DNA of 64,000 nt from Micromonospora cabrerizensis (GCF_022230955.1 NZ_JAKKFI010000067.1:62001-126000), one strand, 5' to 3'; shown: positions 1 through 8,890, counted from the first letter of the stretch. Notes: generated by a model from the sequence alone, not told the origin. Made by a program: numbers and translations.

Positions 1-220
1 CCAGCAGTGAGACGCCGAGGTAGGTCAGCGAGTACGCGCCGAAGCCGGAGGTCTGGGTCTCGTCGTCCACGACGTACTGGTTGAGGAACACCTGGCGGTC
101 GGGGCGGGGGCACAGGCCGGGCGGAACCAGTGCGGCGACCGCGTCCGGATCCGCCGGCAGCCAACTGAAGTAGAGCGTTCGACTGTTCACGACGAGCTGG
201 GGAGCGGCTGGATCGAGCAC
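1..220 (-). CDS. Acetoacetate decarboxylase-like protein, N-terminal part
   Basis: This gene runs off the left edge of the window, so only about the first 73 residues are visible. It starts at a GTG at 220, preceded by a GGAGG ribosome-binding site. The fragment reads LDPAAPQLVVNSRTLYF, then a stretch about values above PPGLCP, then SGFGAYSLTYLG. The pattern 'residues that cannot exceed a threshold, then SGFGAYS' resembles acetoacetate decarboxylase family proteins, which decarboxylate beta-keto acids or are repurposed in secondary metabolism. The catalytic lysine region lies outside the window, so the family call is tentative. It is transcribed away from the sigma factor gene. Confidence 0.5.
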   Translation of the reverse strand, partial: MLDPAAPQLVVNSRTLYFSWLPADPDAVAALVPPGLCPRPDRQVFLNQYVVDDETQTSGFGAYSLTYLGVSLL

Positions 221-596
221 GGTGCCTCCGAACCGGGTGTGTACACGCGACGCTACGGCCGGTCCCACCAGCGGGACAACGACGGATAGTCGACACTCCT
301 GCCCCAATGTCGGGTTCCATGTTGACCGCTCGGCGCGGGTCGAGGGCCGCTCGGTCGAAACCGAGAGTCGACCGGGCGGCTAGGCATGGCCGGAAAACGG
401 GTAAGGAGCCTCACAGTCCCCCCGACTTCCGTCGCATTCGCCCGTTTTGTTACTCGACACACCTTAAGTACATCAGCCTTTCGGCTAGATTTCCGCGAGA
501 CGATCAGGTTAAGGTGAGTCCCGAACGGCCCATAGGAAGCTAAACCAAAGCGTCACACCTTTTTTGTCCGCGGACGAGGTGCAGGGAGGACCACCC
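221..596. other. Intergenic region with divergent promoters
   Basis: This 376-bp stretch separates the divergent decarboxylase-like gene and the sigma factor gene. Short open frames in it lack gene-like composition. Positions 440-500 are clearly richer in A and T than the surroundings, which fits a promoter region for the sigma factor. I could not fix -35 and -10 boxes with confidence. A GGGAGGA ribosome-binding site sits at 584-590, just before the ATG at 597. Confidence 0.5.
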
Positions 597-1421
597 ATGA
601 CCGCTTCAACGATCACCGAGCAGCCGAACACCGCTGCCAAGGCGAGCACCAAGCTTGACCCGCGCGCCCTCACCGACAGTGCCGCCGACCTGCTCAACGC
701 CATGGCCGCGCTGCCCGCCAACCACCCGTCGCGGGCCGCACTGCGCGACCGCGCGATCGAGGCCTGGCTGCCGCTGGCCAACCACCTGGCCCACCGCTAC
801 AGCGGTCGTGGCGAGCCGACCGACGACCTGGCCCAGACCGCCGCGGTCGGCCTGATCAAGGCCATCGACAAGTTCGACCCCTCCCGCGGCGTCGACTTCG
901 CCGGCTACGCGATCCCCACCATCATCGGCGAGCTCAAGCGGCACTTCCGGGACCGCACCTGGGACATCCGGGTGCCCCGCCGGCTCCAGGAGCTGCGGCT
1001 GGCCATCTCCGACGCCAACAGCTCGCTCCTGCAGACCCTCGGCCGCTCGCCGACGGTCGCCGACATCGCCGCCCACCTCAAGCTCACCGAGGAAGAGGTG
1101 CTGGAGGGCCTGGAGGGCGCCCGCGCGTACAACGCGGTATCGCTGTCCACCCCGACCGGCGACGGCGAGCGGGCCACCGAGCTGGGCGACATGCTCGGCG
1201 GCGAGGACGGCGAGTTCGAGCTGGCCGAGCTGCGGGTCGCCCTCGGCCCGGCACTGGCCACCCTGGACGAGCGCGAGCAGAAGATCCTCACGCTGCGCTT
1301 CTACGGCAACCTGACCCAGTCGCAGATCGCCGACCAGATCGGCGTCTCGCAGATGCACGTCTCGCGTCTGCTGACCCGGGCGCTGACCAAGCTGCGCGGT
1401 CAGCTCGACGGCACGTACTGA
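597..1421 (+). CDS. RNA polymerase sigma factor, SigB/SigF/SigG family
   Basis: The 274-residue protein is a group 3 sigma factor that directs RNA polymerase to stress or developmental promoters. Region 2 is visible around residues 65-130 (HLAHRYSGRGEPTDDLAQ, then AIDKFDPSRGVDFAGYAIPT and a basic segment ending RVPRR). Region 4 near residues 223-265 carries the DNA-binding helix-turn-helix (QSQIADQIGVSQMHVSRLL). An upstream in-frame TTG at 564 exists, but the ATG at 597 follows a GGGAGGA site at proper spacing and is preferred. SigF-type factors are usually paired with an RsbW-like anti-sigma kinase; none is adjacent here, so control would have to be supplied from elsewhere. A strong hairpin terminator follows directly. 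Confidence 0.9.
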   Translation: MTASTITEQPNTAAKASTKLDPRALTDSAADLLNAMAALPANHPSRAALRDRAIEAWLPLANHLAHRYSGRGEPTDDLAQTAAVGLIKAIDKFDPSRGVDFAGYAIPTIIGELKRHFRDRTWDIRVPRRLQELRLAISDANSSLLQTLGRSPTVADIAAHLKLTEEEVLEGLEGARAYNAVSLSTPTGDGERATELGDMLGGEDGEFELAELRVALGPALATLDEREQKILTLRFYGNLTQSQIADQIGVSQMHVSRLLTRALTKLRGQLDGTY

Positions 1422-1430
1422 TCAGTCCAC

Positions 1431-1468
1431 GGAAAGAGGGCCGGGTCTGCGGACCCGGCCCTCTTTCC
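1431..1468 (+). terminator. Rho-independent-type hairpin after the sigma factor
   Basis: A perfect 17-bp stem (1431-1447 with 1452-1468) closes on a 4-nt TGCG loop, ten bases after the sigma factor stop codon. The distal arm ends in CTCTTTCC, without a long T-run, as is common in high-GC actinobacteria. It may also serve the convergent acetyltransferase gene. Confidence 0.85.
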
Positions 1469-1548
1469 GTGTCCGCGTTGTCACGCGGGCGTGACAACGC
1501 GTCCGTGGGCGTACACCGGCCGGATCGACTCCGAGCCGCCCGACCCGC

Positions 1549-2139
1549 TCAGTGCCCGACCGGCTCCCGCCACATCGGCCAGAACGGCGTGCCGTCGGGC
1601 ACCCGGAACGGCTCCCCGGCCAGGTAGCCGTTCTTCGCGTACAGGTCCCGGCTGCGCGGGCTGCTCGCCTCCAGGTACGCCGGCATCGCGTTGGCGTCCA
1701 GCCAGGCGTGGTGGTGCCGCATCAACGCGGTGCCCAGCCCCTGCCCCTGCCGGCCCGGCTGGGTCGCCAGGAACGCAAGGTGGTGGTGCTCCGGGTGCGG
1801 GTGGTTCGCGGCGAACAGCTCGTCGAGGTGCTGGAACCGGTCGGTCCACTCGCCGCAGGCCGCGGCCAGCCGGGCGTCGTAGTCCACCGGCGGCGGAGCC
1901 GGCTCGCCGACCGACGGGAACCAGACCGCGACCGAGGCCCGGTCCTCGGTGGCGTGCACGAAGCCGTACCGCATCGCGTGTCCGACCAGGATCTCGAAGT
2001 CCCCGGCCAGCACGGCCTCCCGCTTGCTCGGGTCGGGCACCAGCCAGCGCGTCACCTCCAGCACGGTGAACGCCTCGGCGATCCGGCCAGCCACCAGGGA
2101 GGTCTCGTCCGGTCCGAGTTGCTCGATGACAACGCTCAT
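1549..2139 (-). CDS. GNAT family N-acetyltransferase
   Basis: The 196-residue protein has the GNAT fold signature: the acetyl-CoA pyrophosphate-binding loop QPGRQGQGLGTALM lies at residues 127-140, followed by a C-terminal strand ending SRDLYAKNGYL. Such enzymes transfer an acetyl group from acetyl-CoA to an amine. The acceptor cannot be read from sequence; a histidine-rich stretch (HPHPEHHH, 113-120) precedes the loop. The ATG start overlaps the stop codon of the upstream permease as ATGA, so the two are translationally coupled. This suggests the enzyme modifies an amine or amino acid that the permease carries. Confidence 0.88.
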   Translation of the reverse strand: MSVVIEQLGPDETSLVAGRIAEAFTVLEVTRWLVPDPSKREAVLAGDFEILVGHAMRYGFVHATEDRASVAVWFPSVGEPAPPPVDYDARLAAACGEWTDRFQHLDELFAANHPHPEHHHLAFLATQPGRQGQGLGTALMRHHHAWLDANAMPAYLEASSPRSRDLYAKNGYLAGEPFRVPDGTPFWPMWREPVGH

Positions 2140-3647
2140 CGGGTCACCTCCACGCTGGTCGGCGGCGTCGGCGTGACGGTGGTGGCGGCGCTCGCCGCGC
2201 CGAGGCCGATCCGGGCGTACGTGTCCGGGCGGTTGCTGCGCAGCACCAGCCCCCAGACGATGCCCAGCAGGGCCGCCACCGGGTACACGGCGGGCAGCGC
2301 CCAGCGCAGGGTCGAGTCCGGCGCGACGCCGAGCAGGTTGGCGAAGTTCGACACGGCCAGCCAGATGATCACGAAGAGCGCGATGGTGGCCAGGCCGGGT
2401 GCGATGGCGCGTCGCCAGAGGTTCTCGTCGCCGACGGAGCGGGCGAAGTAGGCGATCACCGCCACCGAGGTGGTGGCGATCAGCAGCAGGACACCGAACC
2501 CGCCGGTGGTGCCGCCCCAGAAGAACAGCTGGACGACCGGGTCCCAGCCGTTGACCGCGTACACCAGGATGACCACCAGACCGAGGACGCTCTGCGCCAC
2601 CGAGGCGGCCCGCGGCGCACCGGTACGGGCCGAGGTCTGCCCGAACACCGCCGGCAGCACCCGCTCCCGGCCGAGAGCGAACGTGTACCGGGCCGTGGTG
2701 TTGTGGAACGAGATCATCGCGGCCAGCACCGAGGTCAGGAAGAGCACCTGCCCGATGGTGACGGCGGTGTCGCCGAGGTGCGCGGCGGCCAGGTTGAAGA
2801 TCAGCCCGACGCTCTGTTCGCCGGCCTCGGCGACGATGTTCTCCGGCCCGACGGCGACCGTCATGGTCCAGGACGACAGCGCGTACAGGCCAGCGATGAT
2901 CGCCACCGACAGGTAGGTCGCGATCGGCACCGTCCGCTTCGGGTCCTTGCTCTCCTCGCTGAAGACCACGGCGGACTCGAAGCCGACGAAGCCGAGGATG
3001 GCCAGCACCAGCACCGCGCCGACCCCCGGCACGAAGAGGTTGTCCGGCGAGAACGTGGCGAAGCTGACCTGACCGTCGGCCGGGTTGCCGATCTGCCCCA
3101 GGTCGAAGACGAGGATCACGACGATCTCGGCGATCAGCAGCGCGGCCAGGACCAGGCCGTTGATGTCCACCCGGAGCAGGCCGAGCAGGCCGACCAACGC
3201 CCACGCCACCAGGGCCACGACGGCCCAGTGCGGGTGCCCGCCGAAGATCCGGTCGAGCACCGGCTCGGCCGCCACACCGATGGTGCCGTACAGGCCGACC
3301 TGGAGCGCGTTGTACGCGATCAGCGCCACCCAGGCGGCGCCCACGCCGACCGGTCGACCCAGACCGCGGGAGATGTAGGCGTAGAACGCGCCGGCGTTCT
3401 CCACCCGGCGCGACATCGCCACGTAGCCCACCGAGAACAGCGCGAGCACCGCGGCGACCAGCAGGAAGGCCAGCGGGATGCCGGTCACCCCGACCACGCC
3501 GTAGCCGGTGGTGACGACGCCAGCCACTACGGTCAGCGGGGCGGCGGCGGAGAGCACGAAGAAGATCACCGAGGGGATGCCGAGGCGGCCTCGGGCGAGG
3601 GCTTCGGAGACGTTGCTGGGTCGGTCGACTGTCGATGTCGGGGGCAT
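2136..3647 (-). CDS. APC superfamily amino acid/polyamine permease
   Basis: The 503-residue integral membrane protein has about 12 hydrophobic segments and the layout of the amino acid-polyamine-organocation superfamily. The first segment contains SAAAPLTVVAGVV; a later GFVGFESAVVFSEES motif is typical of APC transporters. It probably imports an amino acid or amine using the proton gradient; the substrate is not predictable. The ATG start has a GGAG site 8 bases upstream. Its stop overlaps the start of the acetyltransferase gene, making a two-gene operon. The GPP34 gene lies 48 bp upstream on the same strand and might be co-transcribed. Confidence 0.9.
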   Translation of the reverse strand: MPPTSTVDRPSNVSEALARGRLGIPSVIFFVLSAAAPLTVVAGVVTTGYGVVGVTGIPLAFLLVAAVLALFSVGYVAMSRRVENAGAFYAYISRGLGRPVGVGAAWVALIAYNALQVGLYGTIGVAAEPVLDRIFGGHPHWAVVALVAWALVGLLGLLRVDINGLVLAALLIAEIVVILVFDLGQIGNPADGQVSFATFSPDNLFVPGVGAVLVLAILGFVGFESAVVFSEESKDPKRTVPIATYLSVAIIAGLYALSSWTMTVAVGPENIVAEAGEQSVGLIFNLAAAHLGDTAVTIGQVLFLTSVLAAMISFHNTTARYTFALGRERVLPAVFGQTSARTGAPRAASVAQSVLGLVVILVYAVNGWDPVVQLFFWGGTTGGFGVLLLIATTSVAVIAYFARSVGDENLWRRAIAPGLATIALFVIIWLAVSNFANLLGVAPDSTLRWALPAVYPVAALLGIVWGLVLRSNRPDTYARIGLGAASAATTVTPTPPTSVEVTR

Positions 3648-3695
3648 TCGACTACTCCGGTTGTCGAGGGGAGGGGTAGGGGGTTACCGGGAGGA

Positions 3696-4322
3696 TCAGG
3701 GAAGGCCGCGCAGCACGGCTGCGCCGACGGCGGCCTCGGTGTGCCCGACGAGTTCCTTCAGGGGTGCCGGCAGCGCGGGGATGAGGACGTTCAGGCGGTG
3801 GTGGGCGCGCGGGCCGGCGCTCCACAGCACCTCACGGGTCAGCCCCGCCGCCACGACCAGGCCGAGCAGCAGCGCGTCCGGCACGCCCGGCGGGTCCGGT
3901 CGGTCCAGCAGTGCCCGCAGCCGGGTGGCCGGCCAGGCCACCGCGTTCAGGTCGATCGGCAGGTAACTGACCGAGGTGCGCAGCAGCCGCCGGCTCTCCT
4001 GGCGGCGCAGCACGCCGGCACGGGCCAGCCGCTCCCCCACCGAGGTCGTCGCGCTCTGCGCCAGGAAGCTCAGCCAGGTACGCAGCGCCTGGTGCTGGGA
4101 CTCGCCGATCAGCTGGTCGAGCACGGTGTGCGCCAGCGCGTCAGCCGGCGGACGGCGGTCGATGACGGTGACCCTGCCGTCCGAGACGGTGATGTGTCCA
4201 TACAGGAGCAGCTCGCCGAGCAGCCCCGCGGCCAGTCCGAGGCCGGTCGCCGCCGGATGCAGCTTGGCCTTGCCGCGACTGTCGTTGTGTGCGATCAGGA
4301 AGAACTCGTCGGCGATGAGCAA
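3696..4322 (-). CDS. GPP34 (GOLPH3-like) family phosphoprotein
   Basis: This 208-residue protein matches the GPP34 family, bacterial relatives of the eukaryotic Golgi phosphoprotein GOLPH3. Members are abundant in actinomycetes and are thought to bind phosphoinositide-like lipids; their bacterial role is not settled. The N-terminus LLIADEFFLIAHND followed by GLGLAAGLLGELLLYGHI is diagnostic. A longer in-frame extension to 4586 exists, but the TTG at 4322 follows a GGGAGG site and gives the family's normal length. It is divergent from the XRE regulator gene, sharing a 141-bp promoter region. Confidence 0.85.
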   Translation of the reverse strand: MLIADEFFLIAHNDSRGKAKLHPAATGLGLAAGLLGELLLYGHITVSDGRVTVIDRRPPADALAHTVLDQLIGESQHQALRTWLSFLAQSATTSVGERLARAGVLRRQESRRLLRTSVSYLPIDLNAVAWPATRLRALLDRPDPPGVPDALLLGLVVAAGLTREVLWSAGPRAHHRLNVLIPALPAPLKELVGHTEAAVGAAVLRGLP

Positions 4323-4391
4323 CGGTCCTCCCGCACAGGTGTGTCCACAGTGATCGCGACCGGGAAAGGATGCACCGAGCGCTACTGCAAC

Positions 4392-4425
4392 GCAACTCCC
4401 AGATTTGAAAGTTGCACTCCGTGCA
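4392..4425. promoter_or_regulatory. Candidate operator between GPP34 and XRE genes
   Basis: Two overlapping inverted repeats are visible: GCAACT at 4392-4397 with AGTTGC at 4410-4415 (12-nt spacer), and TGCAC at 4413-4417 with GTGCA at 4421-4425 (3-nt spacer). They lie 39 bp before the GTG of the XRE regulator. This placement suits autoregulation by that protein, but no binding data support it. Confidence 0.4.
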
Positions 4426-4463
4426 TCTGCGACCTGCGGATCTTGTTCTGTCAGACTCGGACG

Positions 4464-5330
4464 GTGACCGCCGCTCCCCCCACCCGATCCGCCACCAGCC
4501 CGACCGTGCGCCGCCGACGCATCGCCAGGGAGCTCCGCCAGCTCCGGGAACGCGCGGGCATGACCCTCGACGTGGCAGCCCGTCAACTCGACATGTCCAA
4601 GAGCAACCTCTCACGCATCGAGACCGCGCAGATCGGCATCAAACCGCGCGACGTCCGGGCGGCACTCGCGCTGTACCAGGTGACCGGGTCGGACGCGGAG
4701 GCGCTGATCGAGATCGCCCGAGGGGCGCAGCAACGCGGCTGGTGGCAGAACTACAGCGACGTGCTGCCCGAGTGGTTCGAGTTCTACGTCGGGTTGGAGG
4801 CGGAGGCGGCGGCGCTGCGCACGTACGAGGCTGAGTCGGTGCCCGGGCTGCTGCAGACCGAGGCGTACGCGCGGGAGATCTTCCGGCGTACCGCCGGCGA
4901 GGACGGGCTGGAGCGCAAGGTCGCCGCCCGGCTGCGGCGGCAGGAGGTGCTGCGCCACGAGGACCCGGTCCAACTCTCGGTGGTGCTCAACGAGGCGGTG
5001 CTGCTGCGCCCGGTCGGCGGCGCCGCGGTCATGGCCGAACAACTCGTCCACATGACGCGCATTGCGCAGTTACCCAACGTGACAATTCAGGTACTTCCAT
5101 TCGCGGCCGGCGGCCATCCCGCGATGAGCACTCCGTACGTGATCCTCAACTTCGCCGATGCCGCCGACGCCTCCGTGGTTTACCTGGATAACCTCACGAT
5201 GGGGCTGGCTCTGGAGGATGCCGATCATGTGCTCGGGTATAGCCTTCTGCACGAGGAGCTGTGCCGGATGGCGCTCGATCCGACGGCGTCGCTGACCCGT
5301 CTTGAGCATGCTTCTCGTAACTTTGCGTGA
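4464..5330 (+). CDS. XRE family regulator with DUF5753 domain
   Basis: The 288-residue protein has an N-terminal XRE/Cro helix-turn-helix at about residues 15-70 (LRERAGMTLDVAARQLDMSK, then NLSRIE), followed by a DUF5753 domain containing the hallmark YEAESVPGLLQTEAYAREI and a C-terminal VIVLNE-like and YLDNLT region. Proteins of this layout (WhiJ-like) are numerous in actinomycetes, act as DNA-binding regulators, and are genetically linked to small DUF397 proteins. That partner follows here. The frame is open far upstream, but the GTG at 4464 begins the recognisable protein. The gene is probably co-transcribed with the DUF397 gene. Confidence 0.9.
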   Translation: MTAAPPTRSATSPTVRRRRIARELRQLRERAGMTLDVAARQLDMSKSNLSRIETAQIGIKPRDVRAALALYQVTGSDAEALIEIARGAQQRGWWQNYSDVLPEWFEFYVGLEAEAAALRTYEAESVPGLLQTEAYAREIFRRTAGEDGLERKVAARLRRQEVLRHEDPVQLSVVLNEAVLLRPVGGAAVMAEQLVHMTRIAQLPNVTIQVLPFAAGGHPAMSTPYVILNFADAADASVVYLDNLTMGLALEDADHVLGYSLLHEELCRMALDPTASLTRLEHASRNFA

Positions 5331-5371
5331 CCGCTTCTGCGGCACGCCGACGCAGACGAGAGGTACCCCGG

Positions 5372-5572
5372 ATGACGGCGCACGACCTGACCCGAGCGGA
5401 CTGGCGCACCAGCACGCGCAGCAGTGGCAACGGCAACTGCGTGGAGGTCGCGACAGCCGACGGTCAGGTCGCCGTACGCGACAGCAAGGACCGCTCCGGC
5501 CCGGTGCTCGCCTTCGGCCCGGCGGCCTGGCAGGCCTTCCTGCTCGGCGTCGGCGAGGTCCGTCGCCGCTGA
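5372..5572 (+). CDS. DUF397 domain protein
   Basis: This 66-residue protein is a DUF397 member: it has the WRTSTRSSGNGNCVEVA core, then VAVRDSKDRSGPVLAFGPAAWQAFL, which is the standard C-terminal motif. DUF397 proteins are encoded beside XRE/DUF5753 regulators, and in Streptomyces such pairs influence development; the small protein is thought to modulate the regulator. The ATG at 5372 follows a GAGAGG site and gives a typical length, whereas an upstream GTG at 5327 would overlap the regulator's end. No histidine-kinase-like ATPase gene, the frequent third partner, is present. Confidence 0.92.
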   Translation: MTAHDLTRADWRTSTRSSGNGNCVEVATADGQVAVRDSKDRSGPVLAFGPAAWQAFLLGVGEVRRR

Positions 5573-5600
5573 GGCACCCACGCCGGTGCGAGACTGGGCC

Positions 5601-8156
5601 GTGCTCTCCGACGTAACCCTGGACCTGCCGGTACGCCCGGTGCTGCCGGCGCTGGTCGCGGCGCTCGACGCGGCCGGCGCCGGCGTGCTGGTGGCCCCAC
5701 CGGGCACCGGCAAGACCACCCTGGCACCGCTGGCCGTGGCCGACCGGGTGACCGGCCGCGTGGTGATCGCCCAACCCCGGCGGGTGGCGGCCCGCGCCGC
5801 CGCCCGGCGCATGGCCGAGCTGCTCGGCGAGCGGGTGGGCGAGCGCGTCGGCTACGCGGTCCGCGGTGAGCGCAAGGTGGGCCCGGCCACCCGGATCGAG
5901 GTGGTCACCACCGGTCTGCTGGTCCGACGGCTGCACCACGACCCGGAGCTGCCGGGTACGGGCGCGGTGCTGCTCGACGAGTGCCACGAGCGACAACTCG
6001 ACGCCGACCTCGCGCTGGCCTTCACCGTGGAGGCGCGGGCCACCCTCCGGCCGGACCTGTGGCTGCTGGCGATGTCCGCCACCCCGGACACCGACCGGTT
6101 CGCCGCGCTGCTCGGCGGGTCCACCCCGGCCCCGGTGGTGCGGGCCGACTCGGCGCTCTACCCGGTGCAGCGGATCTGGGCGCCGCCTTCACGCCCGATC
6201 GTCCCGTCCGGGGCCGGGCCGGTGGACCGGGCCCTGCTCGACCACGTGGCCGCCACCGTCCGGCGGGCGCTGTCCGAGCGCGACGGCGACGTCCTGGTCT
6301 TCCTCCCCGGGGCCGGGGAGATCGCGGGGGTCTCCGGCCGCCTGGCCGACCTGCGGGACACCGTGGCGCTGCTGCCGTTGCACGGCCGCCAACGCGGCGC
6401 CGAGCAGGACGCGGCCCTGCGGCCCGCCGACCGGCGTCGGGTCGTGCTGGCCACCGCGCTGGCCGAGACCAGCCTGACCGTCCCGGGCGTGCGGGTCGTG
6501 GTGGACGCGGGGCTGTCCCGGGTGCCGCGCATCGACCTGGCGCGCGGGCTGGGCGCTCTGGTGACCGTGCCGGTCTCCCGAGCCGCCGCCACCCAGCGGG
6601 CGGGCCGGGCCGGCCGGGAGGCCCCCGGGTACGTCTACCGGTGCTGGTCGGCGGCGACGCACGAGCGGCTGCCCGCCCGGGCCGAGCCGGAGATCGCCAC
6701 CGCCGACCTGACCGGCTTCGCGCTGGAGCTGGCCGCCTGGGGTCGGCCCGACGGCGTCGGGCTCGCGCTGCCCGACGCGCCACCGGCCGCCGCGATGACG
6801 GTGGCCCGGGACACGCTGCACACCCTGGGCGCGGTCGACGTCGACGGCCGCATCACCGCGCGGGGGCGGGCGATCGCCGCTGCCGGCGCGCACCCACGGT
6901 TGGCCCGGGCGCTGCTCGACGGCGCCGGTCGGGTCGGCACCGACCGGGCGGCCGAGGTCGTCGCCCTGCTGGCCGAGGAGAGCGCGGTCGGCCCCGGTGA
7001 CGACCTGGTCGCCGGTTGGCGTCGACTGCGCTCCGGTGTCGACGCGGGCGCGACCGCCCGGTGGCGCACCGAGGTACGACGGCTCCGCGCCGCGCTGCCC
7101 GCAGGCCCCGCCCCGGACGGCCGTGCCAAAGGTGGCCACGCCGACTCCGTGGGGCGGGGCGGTTCGGGTGGGCTGAGCGACGATCTCGCCGCCGGGCTGC
7201 TCGTCGGTCTGGCGTACCCGGAACGGTTGGCCCGGGTGCGCCGGGCGGGTGGTTCGGCGTACCTGATGACCGGAGGGACCGCCGCGGAGCTGGCGGTCGG
7301 TTCGGGGCTGGCCGGTGCCGACTGGCTGGCGGTTGCCGTCGCGGACCGCACCCCCGGCGCGCCGTCGGCGCGGATCCGCCGGGCCTCGCCGGTGGACGAG
7401 GCGACGGCGCGGGAGGCGGCCGGGCCGCTGCTGCGCACGAGTCGGGAGGTCGGCTGGTCCGACGGGGACGTGGTGGCCCGGGAGGTGACCCGGCTCGGCG
7501 CGATCGAGCTGGTCCAGCGACGGCTGGACCGACCGGACCGCGCGGAGGTGGCCGCGGCGTTGCTGACCGGCCTGCGCCAGGAGGGTCTCGGGCTGCTGCC
7601 CTGGACGCCGGCGGCCCGGGCGCTGCGTGAGCGGCTCGCGTTCCTCCGGCACCATCTGGGCGACCCGTGGCCGGATGTCAGCGACGAGGCGCTGCTCGAC
7701 GCCGCGCCGACCTGGCTGGGGCCGGAGTTGGCCGCCGCCCGGCGCCGCGCCGACCTGGCGCGGGCGGACGTGACGTCGGCGCTGCGCCGGCTGCTGCCCT
7801 GGGCGCAGGCCGCCCGGTTGGACGAGCTGGCCCCGGAGCGGATCGAGGTGCCGAGCGGTTCGCGGATCCGGGTGGACTACACCGACCCGGCCGCGCCGGT
7901 GCTCGCGGTGAAACTCCAGGAGACGTTCGGCTGGTCGGTGGCGCCACGCGTCGGCGACGGGCGGGTGCCGGTGCTGCTGCACCTGCTCTCCCCCGCCGGC
8001 CGGCCGGTGGCGGTCACCGCCGACCTGCCGTCGTTCTGGCGCACCGGCTATCCGCAGGTCCGCTCCGAGTTGCGCGGGCGCTATCCCCGGCACCCGTGGC
8101 CGGAGGATCCGGGAACGGCGACGCCCACCCGGCGCGCCACACCACGGCGGCGCTGA
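5601..8156 (+). CDS. hrpB: ATP-dependent helicase HrpB
   Basis: The 851-residue protein is a DEAH-type helicase of the HrpB family. The Walker A motif PPGTGKTT is at residues 33-40, and the Walker B/DECH box (LLDECHE) at 124-130. Motif VI appears as QRAGRAGREAPG, and the C-terminal HrpB domain contains LQETFGWSVAPRV and DLPSFWRTGYPQVRSELRGRYP. HrpB proteins unwind RNA or RNA-DNA hybrids, although their physiological substrate in actinobacteria is unclear. GTG at 5601 is chosen; another GTG at 5586 is possible. A short segment with KGGHADSVGRGGSGG near residue 510 is a poorly conserved insert. Confidence 0.93.
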   Translation: MLSDVTLDLPVRPVLPALVAALDAAGAGVLVAPPGTGKTTLAPLAVADRVTGRVVIAQPRRVAARAAARRMAELLGERVGERVGYAVRGERKVGPATRIEVVTTGLLVRRLHHDPELPGTGAVLLDECHERQLDADLALAFTVEARATLRPDLWLLAMSATPDTDRFAALLGGSTPAPVVRADSALYPVQRIWAPPSRPIVPSGAGPVDRALLDHVAATVRRALSERDGDVLVFLPGAGEIAGVSGRLADLRDTVALLPLHGRQRGAEQDAALRPADRRRVVLATALAETSLTVPGVRVVVDAGLSRVPRIDLARGLGALVTVPVSRAAATQRAGRAGREAPGYVYRCWSAATHERLPARAEPEIATADLTGFALELAAWGRPDGVGLALPDAPPAAAMTVARDTLHTLGAVDVDGRITARGRAIAAAGAHPRLARALLDGAGRVGTDRAAEVVALLAEESAVGPGDDLVAGWRRLRSGVDAGATARWRTEVRRLRAALPAGPAPDGRAKGGHADSVGRGGSGGLSDDLAAGLLVGLAYPERLARVRRAGGSAYLMTGGTAAELAVGSGLAGADWLAVAVADRTPGAPSARIRRASPVDEATAREAAGPLLRTSREVGWSDGDVVAREVTRLGAIELVQRRLDRPDRAEVAAALLTGLRQEGLGLLPWTPAARALRERLAFLRHHLGDPWPDVSDEALLDAAPTWLGPELAAARRRADLARADVTSALRRLLPWAQAARLDELAPERIEVPSGSRIRVDYTDPAAPVLAVKLQETFGWSVAPRVGDGRVPVLLHLLSPAGRPVAVTADLPSFWRTGYPQVRSELRGRYPRHPWPEDPGTATPTRRATPRRR

Positions 8157-8164
8157 GCGTCGGC

Positions 8165-8890
8165 CTATTCCTCCACGACGTCGGCCACCACGACGGTGAC
8201 GTTGTCCGGTGCGCCGGCGTGCAGGGCCAGATCGATCAGCTTGGCGACGCACTCCGACCGCTCCGGGTAACCGGTGAGCACCTCGGTGAGGGTGTCCGGA
8301 CGGACGACGTTGGAGAGACCGTCGCTGCACAGCAACCAGCGGTCGCCGGCCCGGGGCACCATCGTCGCGTACGACGGGGAGACCTCGTCGCCCTGCAGGG
8401 CCTGGGTGACCACCGCCCGTCGCGGGTGGCTGCTGGCCTGGTCCGCGGTGATCACGCCCTGGTCCACCAGCATCTGGACGAACGTGTCGTCCCGGGTGAC
8501 CTGCTTGAGCACGCTCTCGCGGAACAGGTAGGCCCGGGAGTCGCCGACGTGCGCGAGGGCCAGGCAGCTGCCGGTACGGGCGAAGAGCAGGGCGGTCAGC
8601 GTGGTGCCCATGCCCTGCCGCTCGGAGTCCTCGGCGACCGCCTGCCGGATCCGGGAGGTGGCCAGCGCGATGCCGCCCTCCAGCGCGGCCACCAGCGCGT
8701 CCTCGGGAGTCTCCACATCCAGCGGGGCGACCGCGTCGATGGTGAGGGCGCTGGCCAGGTCACCGGCGGCCATCCCGCCCATGCCGTCGGCGACGGCGAC
8801 GAGCCAGGTGCCGGCGTGCAGGGCGTCCTGGTTCCCGCTGCGGATCAGCCCACGGTCGCTCGTTCCCACGGAACGCAGCTTCAGGGTCAT
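8165..8890 (-). CDS. PP2C-family serine/threonine protein phosphatase
   Basis: The 241-residue protein is a metal-dependent PP2C phosphatase that removes phosphate from Ser/Thr residues. Metal-binding motifs are clear: GNQDAL at 19-24, ADGMGGMAAGD at 34-44, GDSRAYL near 117, CSDGLSN near 187 and DNVTVVVADV at the end. It is cytosolic, with no membrane segment, unlike the larger PstP of the cell-division cluster; no kinase gene adjoins it. It converges with hrpB, separated by only 8 bp. Confidence 0.92.
   Translation of the reverse strand: MTLKLRSVGTSDRGLIRSGNQDALHAGTWLVAVADGMGGMAAGDLASALTIDAVAPLDVETPEDALVAALEGGIALATSRIRQAVAEDSERQGMGTTLTALLFARTGSCLALAHVGDSRAYLFRESVLKQVTRDDTFVQMLVDQGVITADQASSHPRRAVVTQALQGDEVSPSYATMVPRAGDRWLLCSDGLSNVVRPDTLTEVLTGYPERSECVAKLIDLALHAGAPDNVTVVVADVVEE

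Noticed and set aside
1549..3204. Single 551-codon minus-strand frame joining a Pro/Arg-rich stretch to the acetyltransferase
   Set aside because: Only the last 196 codons look like a protein; the rest is out of frame with the permease gene that occupies the same DNA.
2703..4463. Long upstream extension of the XRE regulator frame
   Set aside because: The region is antisense to the permease and GPP34 genes and has no domain; the regulator starts at the GTG at 4464.
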